A stretch of DNA of 60,579 nucleotides from Deltaproteobacteria bacterium (GTDB lineage Bacteria; Myxococcota_A; Polyangia; JACPQR01): contig JACPQR010000011.1 of NCBI GenBank assembly GCA_016190375.1, positions 1 to 60,579 of the forward strand, in the 5' to 3' direction. The notes below the pieces were generated by a model that had not been told where the DNA came from, did not search any database, and saw nothing but the letters and a program-made list of their open reading frames with translations. The number at the start of each line of letters is the position of its first letter. Positions within the stretch are counted from its first letter, which is position 1. The translations under genes were made by a program, and so were the position numbers. This document shows positions 23,906-31,615 of the stretch, piece after piece.

Positions 23906-24343
23906 ATGACGGTCGAGCGCCACAATCGCGGCCGCGAGCGGTGGCGATGCGCCTGCGGCCAGACGGCGCTGACGCCGGCGGGCGCGGCGCCTCGGGGATG
24001 GAGCCCGGACCACTGCTCCAGCTGCCTCGCGCGCTCTGGGATCGCGCTGCCGACGCCCCAGGTCGCGAGCGACCGGAGGGAACGACCGGCTCGCCCTTCG
24101 TCGACCGGGCAAATCGGATTTTATTCGGTCCGCGCGAACGCACGACCTGAGCGGCAGGAGTCGCGAGCGGCGCGCCGACAGGTGCGGGGCCGGCTCGCGG
24201 ACCACGTCAAGACGATCCGGCGGCGGCTCGCCGGCGGCGACTCGGTGGGCGAGGTGGCCCGCGCGTACTCCACTGGACGCGATGTGATCCGCCGCATCCG
24301 CGACGGGGTCTCATACCCGGAGGGCGCAGGGTGCCAGTGGTGA
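23906..24343 (+). CDS. Zinc-finger plus helix-turn-helix protein
   Basis: 145 residues. An N-terminal CACG...CSSC pair could bind zinc (about residues 15-42). The C-terminal part (VKTIRRRLAGGDSVGEVARA, then a recognition-helix-like segment TGRDVIRRIRDGVSY) resembles the resolvase-type HTH. It may regulate packaging or late expression. The start is uncertain between nearby ATGs at 23901 and 23906; only the latter stays open. Confidence 0.52.
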   Translation: MTVERHNRGRERWRCACGQTALTPAGAAPRGWSPDHCSSCLARSGIALPTPQVASDRRERPARPSSTGQIGFYSVRANARPERQESRAARRQVRGRLADHVKTIRRRLAGGDSVGEVARAYSTGRDVIRRIRDGVSYPEGAGCQW

Positions 24344-24404
24344 CGGTGGGTCCCCTGGAATGTGACCGGACCGAGTGCTACTCTACGCAACGAGACGAAA
24401 CGAG

Positions 24405-24602
24405 ATGCCCCGCTCACCTGCCAGCCGCAAGCCCCAGCCGCCCAAGGCCGAGGAGCCCAAGGCGAAGCTGCCGCCGCTGAGGGCGGTGGTGCCGCCCGAG
24501 ATCGTCCCACTGCTCGACGAACCAGCCTCGCCTGAGGAAGAGGCGGCCGTGCTCGCCTGGATCCGTGGCGAGGGACCGGACCCGTGGGCCGACTCCGACT
24601 GA
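24405..24602 (+). CDS. Antitoxin candidate of a type II pair
   Basis: 65 residues. Basic/Pro-rich start, then an acidic C-terminal half (PLLDEPASPEEEAAVLAWIR). It overlaps the RelE/ParE-like gene downstream by 19 bp, the standard antitoxin-first arrangement. No DNA-binding fold is obvious. An extended -10-like TGCTACTCT lies at 24376-24384. Confidence 0.5.
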   Translation: MPRSPASRKPQPPKAEEPKAKLPPLRAVVPPEIVPLLDEPASPEEEAAVLAWIRGEGPDPWADSD

Positions 24603-24844
24603 CGCGAGTCTTCTGCAGAGCAGTTCAGAGGCTCGCCCGCCGCGATCGGCGGCTCGCTGCGCAGACGGCGGCCGGTCTGGAACGCGACTGGCCCGCGCTC
24701 CCAGGCCCGGAGGATCGAGAGATCGTCATCCCGCCCGTGCGCCGCTGTGTCGGCCGAGCAGTCGCCGGCACGTCGCTGTGGATCTACTACGAGGTCAGGG
24801 GCGAGGAGATCTGGGCGCTGAACGTCGCGCCCGCCGTGGAGTAG
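24584..24844 (+). CDS. RelE/ParE-like toxin candidate
   Basis: 86 residues from a GTG start. The pattern VFCRAVQRLARRDRRLAAQT, a helical hairpin, then RRCVGRAVAGTSLWIYYEVRGEEIWALNV fits the RelE/ParE fold: two helices, then an antiparallel sheet ending in a short strand. RelE toxins cut ribosome-bound mRNA; ParE toxins poison gyrase. Which applies cannot be told. It overlaps the antitoxin candidate. Confidence 0.55.
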   Translation: MGRLRLTRVFCRAVQRLARRDRRLAAQTAAGLERDWPALPGPEDREIVIPPVRRCVGRAVAGTSLWIYYEVRGEEIWALNVAPAVE

Positions 24845-25022
24845 GCCGCCGAGGCGCCCAGACGCGGGCGTGCTTCGGACAGGGCTTCCAGACGATCCAA
24901 CCGAGCGGCATCGACACACGACCCTCGGCGGCCGTCGCGAGCAGGGCGAGCGTGACGGTTCGTTTCCGAGCCGGGCGCTCGAGCAGGCACGCCGGGCAGG
25001 GCACCGGAAGACGCGGCGTCAC
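24795..25022 (-). CDS. Small zinc-binding protein coupled to the broken recombinase
   Basis: 75 residues from GTG 25022, which overlaps the stop codon of the upstream recombinase gene (GTGA). CPAC near residue 8 and CPKH near residue 48 form a candidate zinc site. The C-terminal 25 residues are Arg/Pro-rich. Its 3' end runs 50 bp into the convergent toxin gene, which argues for caution. Confidence 0.45.
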   Translation of the reverse strand: MTPRLPVPCPACLLERPARKRTVTLALLATAAEGRVSMPLGWIVWKPCPKHARVWAPRRPTPRRARRSAPRSPRP

Positions 25023-25716
25023 GCGGCCCTCCCAAGCACGCGGTCGATGCTTCGTGCATGCCATCGTCGTCCGTCCGGACGGGGATGCGTTCGTTCGAGG
25101 TCCGCAGCGATCGCGCGCCAGGGCTCGCCACGGTCCCGCAGGATGCGCGCCCGGGCGAGGGCCGCTACTTCCGCACCGTCGGGCTCGAGGCGCTTCCCAT
25201 CGGCCGCAACGATGCTACCGAGCGGCGCATGGTTCGTGACCTCGCCGCGGGCGCGCTTCGCCTGAAGGGCGAGCCGAGTGCGTTCAGAGATGAGGCGGCG
25301 CTCGACCTCGGCCACGAGGTCCAGGGCGCGTTTCATGACCAGCGCGCCGACGCCGTCCGACGTCTCTCCGTGTCGACGGCCACGACGCGTGCCCCGAGCT
25401 TCTCAACTGCGCGGTCGATCGCAATGGCCTCGCCGATGTCGCGGGCGACCCGATCGCGCCGCTGAACGAGCAGGATGCCCGCCCCATGGGCCTTCAGGTC
25501 CGCCATGGCCCCGACCAAACCGGGCCTTGCCTCGCCGGCCGTGGCGCCCGAGACGCCCACGTCGGCGCGCTCTGCGACGACGCGGACGCCGTTCGCGCCC
25601 GCCCATGCGGCGATCGCGGCGAGTTGGACGCCGGGACTCTCTTCCTGACGATCGGTGCTGCATCGCAGGTAAGCCACGGCGAGCGTGGCGTCCGTCTTCC
25701 GTGCTCTCGTTCCCAT
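25019..25716 (-). pseudogene. Serine recombinase split by a 2-bp frameshift
   Basis: Two reading frames together make one serine recombinase of about 230 residues. The N-terminal part (25333-25716) starts VAYLRCSTDRQ with the nucleophilic Ser and continues through ILLVQRRDRVARD; the C-terminal part (25019-25336) has VAEVERRLISERTRLALQAK and a Recombinase-type HTH end. At 25363-25368 the coding strand has a (GA)3 run; removing one GA joins the frames as VDTETSDGVGALVMKRALDL, a natural family sequence. A tandem GA duplication is the simplest cause. Two separately translated halves or a sequencing error are alternatives. Confidence 0.8.
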
Positions 25717-25822
25717 CGTGCTACCTTCCTTCGCGCGGCTCCGGCGTGCCGCGTGGTCTGTGCCGCCCGTTCCTTCCAGGGCAGGACGGCTTGTCTGCGC
25801 GGCCGCCGGGCCGCGTTCGATC

Positions 25823-26941
25823 TCAGGAGCCCCGCGTCGGCCTCCGAGGGCCCTTCGGGATGGTGAGCTTGATCGCGCCGATCGCCGCGTTGGCGCGCTT
25901 CGCCTTGTCGTGGACGTAGCGGCGCGTCGTGTCGAGACGCTTGTGGCCGGCGAGCGCCGCGATCTCCAGTAGGCCGGCGCCGCCGTCCGCGGCGAGCGTC
26001 AGGGCAGAGTGCCGCAGGTCGTAGACGCGTACGCGGCGGACGCCGGCGCCGTCGAGGCAGCGCATTACGTGCTTCCAGCAGGTCTTCGTGTCGGGCACGC
26101 GCCCCGTCGGCAGCGCGAACACGGGCGCGTTGTCCACGTGCCACGGGCAGCCGCGCCATGCCCGGAGCGCCTCGAGGGCGACCGGATGGAGCTGGACTGT
26201 CGCATCCTCGCCCGCGACCTTCGTCCGGCGGACACGGACGGTGCCACGTTTCAAGTCGACGTCCGCCCATCGCAGCCGATGCAGTTCGCTCGGCGGGCGC
26301 ATCCCGCTCGTGACGGCGAGCGCGATGAACGCGTGCCAGTCGGCCGCGTGCTCGCGTGTCCACGCCAGGAGTGTCTCGACCTCGACGCGGGTCAGGAAGC
26401 GCTCCGGCGTGAGCGGTTCCGACGGCAGCGGGACGGACGGGAGATCCACGCCTAGCGTCGGGTTCTGTCTCACGAGCCGCTGGCGGACCGCCCACGCGTA
26501 GACGCGCCGGAGACGCACGACGACGTGTCGCGCTGTCTGGTTGCTCTTGCCGGCGGCGAGAAGCGAATCGCGCAGCGCCTCGACGTCGGCGCTCGTGACG
26601 CTGCTGGCGAGCTTGGCGCCCAACGCCTCCCGTACGTGCGCGAGGAGCGCTCGCGAGTCGGAACGATAGGAGCCGAGGTTGCGGACGCGGGTCGACGTGT
26701 ACCCCGCCAGGAAGTGATCGCAGAGCTGAGCAACGGTGTAGCCCTCGTCTCGCTGCCGGCCCGTCTCGCCGTCGATGATCTGCCGTTCGCGCGAGCGAAG
26801 GATCGCGAGGGCCTGATCACGCGTCTGCGCCTTCAGGCCGCTCGGCGTGCGGGCGGGCTCTTGGAGCCGGTGCGCGCCCTGCCAGATGCGAAGCCAGTAG
26901 TTCGGGTGCTTCGAGGTTCCGCGATTCCAGACGTAGCCCAT
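25823..26941 (-). CDS. int: Tyrosine integrase of the tRNA-Arg element
   Basis: A 372-residue phage-type integrase. An N-terminal arm-binding region (about 1-65), a core-binding SAM-like domain (about 66-165), and a catalytic domain with Arg215 (TSGMRPPSEL), Lys241, Arg310 (YDLRHS), His333 (LAGHKRLDTT) and nucleophile Tyr342. The usual first His of the HxxR box is Tyr here, a tolerated variant. It would integrate into the 3' part of tRNA-Arg(TCT). The start at 26941 keeps the two TGTACCC repeats outside the coding region. It reads leftward from near attR. Confidence 0.93.
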   Translation of the reverse strand: MGYVWNRGTSKHPNYWLRIWQGAHRLQEPARTPSGLKAQTRDQALAILRSRERQIIDGETGRQRDEGYTVAQLCDHFLAGYTSTRVRNLGSYRSDSRALLAHVREALGAKLASSVTSADVEALRDSLLAAGKSNQTARHVVVRLRRVYAWAVRQRLVRQNPTLGVDLPSVPLPSEPLTPERFLTRVEVETLLAWTREHAADWHAFIALAVTSGMRPPSELHRLRWADVDLKRGTVRVRRTKVAGEDATVQLHPVALEALRAWRGCPWHVDNAPVFALPTGRVPDTKTCWKHVMRCLDGAGVRRVRVYDLRHSALTLAADGGAGLLEIAALAGHKRLDTTRRYVHDKAKRANAAIGAIKLTIPKGPRRPTRGS

Positions 26942-26976
26942 GTGTCGTGCCCCGGGTCGGTCCTGAGTCGGTTGCC

Positions 26977-26996
26977 TGTACCCGCAGTTGTACCCA
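26977..26996. promoter_or_regulatory. Paired TGTACCC(G/A) repeats near attR
   Basis: TGTACCCG at 26977 and TGTACCCA at 26989 repeat the 12-bp spacing seen near attL. They lie 36-55 bp upstream of the integrase start. TACCCAAGCT (26991-27000) also faces an imperfect inverted copy AGCTGGGTA at 27017-27025, so the region could be an integrase promoter operator as well as an arm site. Confidence 0.5.
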
Positions 26997-27094
26997 AGCT
27001 GACGCAATCGGTGGTAAGCTGGGTAAGTCAGAGTATGCGGGAAAAACCGACGAAACGCAAGACCACGAAAGGTAGGGAAATCACAATCCGGGGA

Positions 27095-27141
27095 CTTCTA
27101 AGCCGCGGGTCGCAGGTTCGAGTCCTGCCGGGCGTGCCAGT
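27095..27141 (+). repeat. attR: right 47-bp direct repeat (3' tRNA-Arg fragment)
   Basis: Identical to 13828-13874. It holds only the tRNA-Arg sequence from the anticodon loop to the CCA, with no 5' half, so it is not a second tRNA gene. The 90 bp upstream are A-rich compared with the window, typical of element ends. Confidence 0.95.
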
Positions 27142-27230
27142 CATCACGGGCGCTTGCTCCTCGACAGGGGGCTTCGAGGCCGCGCGGTGCCTTACCGACC
27201 TGCCAGGCACCGACTACCGAGCCGGTCTGG

Positions 27231-28241
27231 CTAGCCTCGGCGCGCGGCGAGCCAGAGCAGGTAGTTGCGGGTCTTCAGGCTCGGTCGGCGCGTGCCGACG
27301 AGTCTCGCGGCGGCGCCTTCGTGATCGCCGGCCCCGGACAGGAGGATCGCGACGGCCAGGTCCAGCGGGTAGTCGGGATCGAGTCGGCCGATCTCCTCGA
27401 CCGACCGGAGGCGAAGCTCGAGGCGCTGACCCTTGGACTCGGCGGCGACGAAGCGGTGAAACGCGATCCGCTGGATGGGCGCAACCGACGCGATCGAGGC
27501 CGGATCGACCGCTGTCAGGATCCTGAGCTTGAACGCCGCCCGAAGCACCAGGTCGTCGGCGTCGACGAGACCGCTGTGCATCGCTCGCTCCTCGAAGCTT
27601 GCGCCTGCGAGGGCCCTGAGCGCGGCGAGGCCGGCGCGGTCCTCCCGGCCCCGAGCGATCGCGCGCCGCATGCGTGCGAGCGTGGTCACGAAGTGCGCGG
27701 CTCGCGCCGCCAAGAAGCCCTTCTTGTCGGCCGCGGAAAGCGCGAGGAAGGCCGCGCGGAACCTCGCCTGAGCCCGCGCCGGATCGTCCGACGAGCCCTC
27801 CGCCGCGTTCCACTGGCCAAAACGCAGATCCGCCTCGCGCAGCGCGGGCGAGTCCCCCAGCCTCTCGATCCGCCGCAGCTCGGCCTCCTCGTCGCGCCAC
27901 GCGGCCCGCTCCGGGATCCGGGGCACGGGGACGTCCCGAGGCAGAGGAACCGCACGCGGCACCTCGAGGCCGATGAAGGCGGCGATGACCGGCAACAGGA
28001 GCGCCGCGGCGGCGAGAGGTGCTTTCGATCGCAGCTCGGGCGGGTCTGCGACCCCCCCGCGGGCCCCCCCGCCGTGATGTTCGGTCTGCCGGTCGCCAGG
28101 CGCCCGCGGTTCGGGGAGTGAATCCCCCTCCGCTCCCTCACTGCGCACGGTCGGAGGCTCGGTGCGCTCCGGATTCGCAGCGGGCGCGCCTGCAACAGGC
28201 TCGGCCGTGGCCGATGGGGAACTATTGACTTGGCGAGTCAT
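27231..28241 (-). CDS. Single-pass membrane protein of unknown function
   Basis: 336 residues. A long Pro/Glu/Ala-rich cytoplasmic N terminus (1-72), one transmembrane helix (LAAAALLLPVIAAFIGL, about 76-92), then a 240-residue helical, mostly extracytoplasmic domain that reads like tetratricopeptide-type helical pairs. No catalytic motif. First chromosomal gene past attR. A TGACTtggcgAGTCA palindrome (28226-28240) overlaps its start codon and may be an operator. Confidence 0.65.
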   Translation of the reverse strand: MTRQVNSSPSATAEPVAGAPAANPERTEPPTVRSEGAEGDSLPEPRAPGDRQTEHHGGGARGGVADPPELRSKAPLAAAALLLPVIAAFIGLEVPRAVPLPRDVPVPRIPERAAWRDEEAELRRIERLGDSPALREADLRFGQWNAAEGSSDDPARAQARFRAAFLALSAADKKGFLAARAAHFVTTLARMRRAIARGREDRAGLAALRALAGASFEERAMHSGLVDADDLVLRAAFKLRILTAVDPASIASVAPIQRIAFHRFVAAESKGQRLELRLRSVEEIGRLDPDYPLDLAVAILLSGAGDHEGAAARLVGTRRPSLKTRNYLLWLAARRG

Positions 28242-28254
28242 GCGGCACTAGCTT
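28225..28254 (+). promoter_or_regulatory. Promoter for the single-PilZ gene
   Basis: TTGACT (28225-28230), an 18-bp spacer, TAGCTT (28249-28254). The spacer contains the right half of a TGACT/AGTCA inverted repeat. The PilZ gene starts about 36 bp downstream. Confidence 0.5.
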
Positions 28255-28289
28255 GAGCGCTCGTTCGTGTGTGGGGATCGGAGGAGAGC

Positions 28290-28607
28290 TTGACCCGCAG
28301 CGAAGAGATGCGAATCCACCACCGGCTCGAGCTCCAGATGCCGGTGTCGTGGGTCCACGAAGGGGTCGAGCAGCACGGCACGACGCGAAACCTCAGCGTC
28401 GGGGGGATGTTCATCGACACCGACCACGCTCCTCCCTTCCATTCGATCATCCGGTTGCGGTTCCGCATCCCTGCCTTGCGACAGGATACCAGCGTCGACG
28501 CCCACGTGCGCTGGGTCGAGCCCGGCGGCATCGGCGTCCAGTTCGTCGGGCTGCGCGCGATAGAGGTCTGGGGCCTGAACCAGCTCTTCAAGCATCGCGC
28601 CGAGTAG
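28290..28607 (+). CDS. Single-domain PilZ protein
   Basis: 105 residues from TTG 28290, which has GAGGAG just upstream; ATG 28308 is an alternative. RIHHRLELQMPVSW supplies the first PilZ strand, with an RIHHR form of RxxxR, and TRNLSVGGMFID the (D/N)xSxxG motif. The end GIGVQFVGL closes the barrel. Probably a cyclic-di-GMP sensor; partner unknown. Its stop codon abuts that of the convergent metalloprotease gene. Confidence 0.78.
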   Translation: MTRSEEMRIHHRLELQMPVSWVHEGVEQHGTTRNLSVGGMFIDTDHAPPFHSIIRLRFRIPALRQDTSVDAHVRWVEPGGIGVQFVGLRAIEVWGLNQLFKHRAE

Positions 28608-29504
28608 TCAATAGTCACGCAGGAGCTTGCCGAGGTTCTGCCGCTCCCAGGACAGCGCCCGGTCGAAGTGACGGAACCCCCGTTCCCGGTCCCGGAACTC
28701 GGGGCTGTGGAAGAGCATCCGGCCGTCGACGGTCGGGGAAGGCAGGATGTGGTGGAGCAGCTCGTGGAAGACCACGTACTCCATGAAGTAGCGCGGCACC
28801 CAGGTTCGATCGAGGGCGGGGTGAATCCTGATCAGGCGCTCGTCACGGGAGTACGTGCCCATCTTGATCGTGCGGCGCCGTCCACGGGGCGGTCGCTTTC
28901 CCCATGTGATGGCGATGTCGAGGTCGCCACCGAAGTAGGTTCGCGACACGCTCGAGAGCAGGTCGCCGAGGTCGTGATGGTCGCCCGCGGTCCTGAGCTG
29001 AGCGGCCCTGGGCTGCGACGGCTTTATCCGGATGCGGTTGTCCTCGATGTACCGGCCGAGGAGGAGCGACGCGCGACGGTCGCGACGGACTAGATAGCGC
29101 GCGAGCGCCGCGACCACGTCGCCATCGGCGTCCAGGAACATGTGGTGGAGCCGGGCCCGAAGGATGCCGCCCACCCTCCGGCACGAGATCATGGTCTGCC
29201 GGTTGTCGGTCACCGAGACCATCAGCGGACTGCCGAGGTGGAGCTGCAGCCTCCTCTCGAAGACCTGCCGAGCCGACTCGTCGACGAAGAGGTTGCCTGG
29301 GTCCAGCGGGAGCGCGATCTGGGTCGCGGTTCGCGGCACGCGAATCACGTGGCGAGGACGGCGCGGAACCGGGACCTGCACCGGCACCGGGGCCTCCTCG
29401 GGGGCTACCTGGGCGGCCCGAGGCGCTTTCGGCTGCACTGGAAGGAACGCGAGGCAGGTCTGCCGGGGATCGGGTCGGCTGGCTGCTCGGCGCGGGCGGC
29501 TCAT
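28608..29504 (-). CDS. SprT-like zinc metalloprotease
   Basis: 298 residues. A Pro/Arg-rich, probably disordered N terminus (1-65) precedes a globular region. VVFHELLHHILPSP (about 235-248) has the HExxH-type zinc site, and HSPEFRDRERGFRHFDRALS provides a downstream His ligand, as in SprT/WLM-type proteases. SprT relatives in eukaryotes digest DNA-protein cross-links; in bacteria the role is open. No signal peptide, so cytoplasmic. Confidence 0.68.
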   Translation of the reverse strand: MSRPRRAASRPDPRQTCLAFLPVQPKAPRAAQVAPEEAPVPVQVPVPRRPRHVIRVPRTATQIALPLDPGNLFVDESARQVFERRLQLHLGSPLMVSVTDNRQTMISCRRVGGILRARLHHMFLDADGDVVAALARYLVRRDRRASLLLGRYIEDNRIRIKPSQPRAAQLRTAGDHHDLGDLLSSVSRTYFGGDLDIAITWGKRPPRGRRRTIKMGTYSRDERLIRIHPALDRTWVPRYFMEYVVFHELLHHILPSPTVDGRMLFHSPEFRDRERGFRHFDRALSWERQNLGKLLRDY

Positions 29505-29640
29505 CAGCGTGCCTTTGGCAGCCTATGGGGCGGGGCATGGGCTGTCAAGGAGACCTGAACGCCGCCAATATCACTGCAATTTCGGTCGCTTGGAGCGACG
29601 GGTTTGACAGCCACCGGCTGACTTGCCAGCCTTGCCCGAA

Positions 29641-30306
29641 ATGCCCAAAACGTGGGTGACTGTGCGATACTTCGCTGTCGTCAAGGAGCGAATCGGGAAA
29701 GCCGAGGAGCGCCTTGAGGTTCCGGCCGGAGCGCTTGCCGGCGATGTTTTCCAGGCAGTCGTGGATCTGCACCCGGGCCTTGGTCCGATGCGGGGCAAGA
29801 TCAGGCTGGCCGTCAACGAGGAGCTCGTTCCCGACTCGACACCCGTGCACGATGGCGACGAGGTGGCCCTGATCCCGCCCGTGGCGGGCGGCAGCACCCT
29901 CGTCCGCCTCAGCGAGACGACCCTGTCGATGGACGAGGTCATCGGGGCCGTGAGCCGTCCGGGCGCGGGTGGGATCTCCGTCTTTTTGGGCATCGTCCGG
30001 AACGAGAACGAGGGGCACGCCGTGACCTCGCTCGACTACGAGGCCTTCGGATCGATGGCGATCCGCGAGATGACGCGGATCGCGGCCGAGATCGAAGCGG
30101 ACCTGCCGGGCGTCCAGCTCGCCGTGGTCCACCGGATCGGCCACCTGGAGGTCGGCGAACCGGCCGTCGTGATCGCCGCGAGTGCGCCGCATCGGGCCGA
30201 CGCGTTCGAGGCCACACGCCGGATGATCGACCGCATCAAGGAGACCGTTCCGATCTGGAAGCGCGAGCACGGCCCCGACGGCACGTCATGGGTGGGGGCC
30301 CGCTAG
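29641..30306 (+). CDS. moaX: MoaD-MoaE fusion (MoaX-like), molybdopterin synthase
   Basis: 221 residues. Residues 1-85 are a ubiquitin-like MoaD domain ending VAGGST, with the Gly83-Gly84 pair that must become a thiocarboxylated C terminus. Residues 86-221 are MoaE, including GISVFLGIVRNENEGH and KETVPIWKREHGPDGTSWVG with the catalytic lysines. Molybdopterin synthase turns cyclic pyranopterin monophosphate into molybdopterin. In the mycobacterial MoaX fusion the chain is cut after the Gly-Gly; the same would be needed here. ATG 29641 is chosen over a TTG at 29623; no strong Shine-Dalgarno is seen. No other moa genes are in the window. Confidence 0.88.
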   Translation: MPKTWVTVRYFAVVKERIGKAEERLEVPAGALAGDVFQAVVDLHPGLGPMRGKIRLAVNEELVPDSTPVHDGDEVALIPPVAGGSTLVRLSETTLSMDEVIGAVSRPGAGGISVFLGIVRNENEGHAVTSLDYEAFGSMAIREMTRIAAEIEADLPGVQLAVVHRIGHLEVGEPAVVIAASAPHRADAFEATRRMIDRIKETVPIWKREHGPDGTSWVGAR

Positions 30307-30309
30307 CGG

Positions 30310-31587
30310 CTAGTCGCCTCGAACGAGATCCCTCACTCGCTTTCGGTCGCGACGCCCGAGGACGCCGACCGTGAGGACGTTCAGGTTCTCCGGCCGGAAG
30401 ATGGCGCGCGCGAGCTCCCTGATCTCGTCTGGCTTGACGGCCGAGACGCGATCGCCCCAAGCGGGGAGCTCCTGTGGGTCCTCGAAGAGCTCGCCCGCCC
30501 CGAACCATCCCGACAGCCCCGTCAGATCGTCCAGCATTCCCTCGAGCTCCCAGCGATAGCGTCGCTTGGCCTTGTCGAGCTCTCCCCGATCGCAGCGGTT
30601 CGTCGCGAGCTTGCCGCACATCGACAGCACGAGGTCGAGGACCTCCGGGACCTTGTCGTGAGCCGCCGCGGCGGCGACGTCGAAAACGCCGGTGTCGATG
30701 TACGGATCGATGCTGGCGCCTATCTCGTAGACGAGGCCGCGCTCATCCACCACGTGCCGGTGCAGGGGCGTGGCCATCCCGTCGTCGAGCAGCCGCAGGA
30801 GGAGCTGAAGCGCCGAGTTGCGCGGATCGGTCTCGGCGATGGCTCGCCAGGCGACCCTCAGATCGGTCTGACTCGACTCGTTGCCGACGTGGGCGTACTG
30901 GGGCCGGGCCTGCCTGCTCTCGACGATCTCGGTCTCGAGCGCCGTGCCGGAAGGTAGCGCGGAGAGCTCCCGGGCGGCGAGGCGGCGCACCTCCTGGGGG
31001 TCGACGGGCCCGGTGACGCACAGGACCATGTTGTTGCCGACGAAGTGCCGCGCGAAGAAGCCACGCACGTCGCCGATCGTGAAGCGCTCGAGGTTCTCGA
31101 TTGGCCCGGCGATGGGAAAGCCGAGTGGATGATCGGGCCAGAGCTGCTGGCGCGAGAGGTTCTCCGGGTTGACGTCCCTCCCCGTGTCGTCGAGGTCCCC
31201 GAGGATCTCCTCGCGCACGATCTCCTTCTCGAGCTCCATCCGCTCGAACTTCGGAGACCGGATGATCTCGCCGAGGAGCGCCAGCCCCGGATCGAGCGAC
31301 TCGGGCGGAAGGAGCACCTCGTAGTAGGTGTAGTCCGCATACGTCGCGGCGTGGAAGCCTCCGCCGATCGACTCGATCGCGTAGTGAAGCGCCGTCGTGT
31401 TCGGGTGCCCCTCGGTTCCTCTGAAGATCATGTGCTCGACGAAGTGCGACAGCCCGTTCGTCTCGCTGGTCTCGTAGCGCGATCCGGCACGGCAGTAGAC
31501 GGCCGCGGAGACGCGGTGCAGGGCCGGTTGCTGCAGCGTGACGACCCGCAGGCCGTTTGGGAGTGTGTGCCGGTGGCGCGTGTACAA
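30310..31587 (-). CDS. M16 family zinc peptidase (processing-peptidase-like)
   Basis: 425 residues, the usual size of single-chain bacterial M16B peptidases. The inverted zinc motif HxxEH is HFVEH at residues 48-52 (GLSHFVEHMIFRGT), with the third ligand Glu about 76 residues later (KEIVREEI). The C-terminal half is the inactive M16_C domain. It cleaves short or unfolded peptides. No signal peptide is seen. The start is a TTG with poor upstream signals. Confidence 0.9.
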   Translation of the reverse strand: MYTRHRHTLPNGLRVVTLQQPALHRVSAAVYCRAGSRYETSETNGLSHFVEHMIFRGTEGHPNTTALHYAIESIGGGFHAATYADYTYYEVLLPPESLDPGLALLGEIIRSPKFERMELEKEIVREEILGDLDDTGRDVNPENLSRQQLWPDHPLGFPIAGPIENLERFTIGDVRGFFARHFVGNNMVLCVTGPVDPQEVRRLAARELSALPSGTALETEIVESRQARPQYAHVGNESSQTDLRVAWRAIAETDPRNSALQLLLRLLDDGMATPLHRHVVDERGLVYEIGASIDPYIDTGVFDVAAAAAHDKVPEVLDLVLSMCGKLATNRCDRGELDKAKRRYRWELEGMLDDLTGLSGWFGAGELFEDPQELPAWGDRVSAVKPDEIRELARAIFRPENLNVLTVGVLGRRDRKRVRDLVRGD

Positions 31588-31615
31588 GGGGACAGAAAGC
31601 TAGCAGCTCACGGGC

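Larger units (their letters stand above)
13828..27141. mobile_element. 13.3 kb integrative element (satellite-like or reduced prophage) in tRNA-Arg
   Basis: Bounded by a perfect 47-bp direct repeat, one copy completing tRNA-Arg, with a tyrosine integrase at the right end. Gene content in order: unknown, excisionase-like, putative HUH Rep, Toprim protein, small ORFs, serine recombinase, ribbon-helix-helix proteins, lipoprotein cargo, a tightly overlapping block ending in large terminase and a candidate small terminase, toxin-antitoxin candidate, broken serine recombinase, integrase. No capsid, portal, protease or tail genes are recognisable. A terminase without structural genes fits a satellite that borrows helper capsids, but a decayed prophage is also possible. 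Confidence 0.9.

Noticed and set aside
25363..25368. Programmed ribosomal frameshift in the second serine recombinase
   Set aside because: There is no slippery heptamer or downstream structure; a tandem GA duplication explains it and chromosomal serine recombinases are not known to use frameshifting.
27095..27141. A second tRNA-Arg gene
   Set aside because: Only the 3' part from the anticodon loop onward is present; it is the attR copy.
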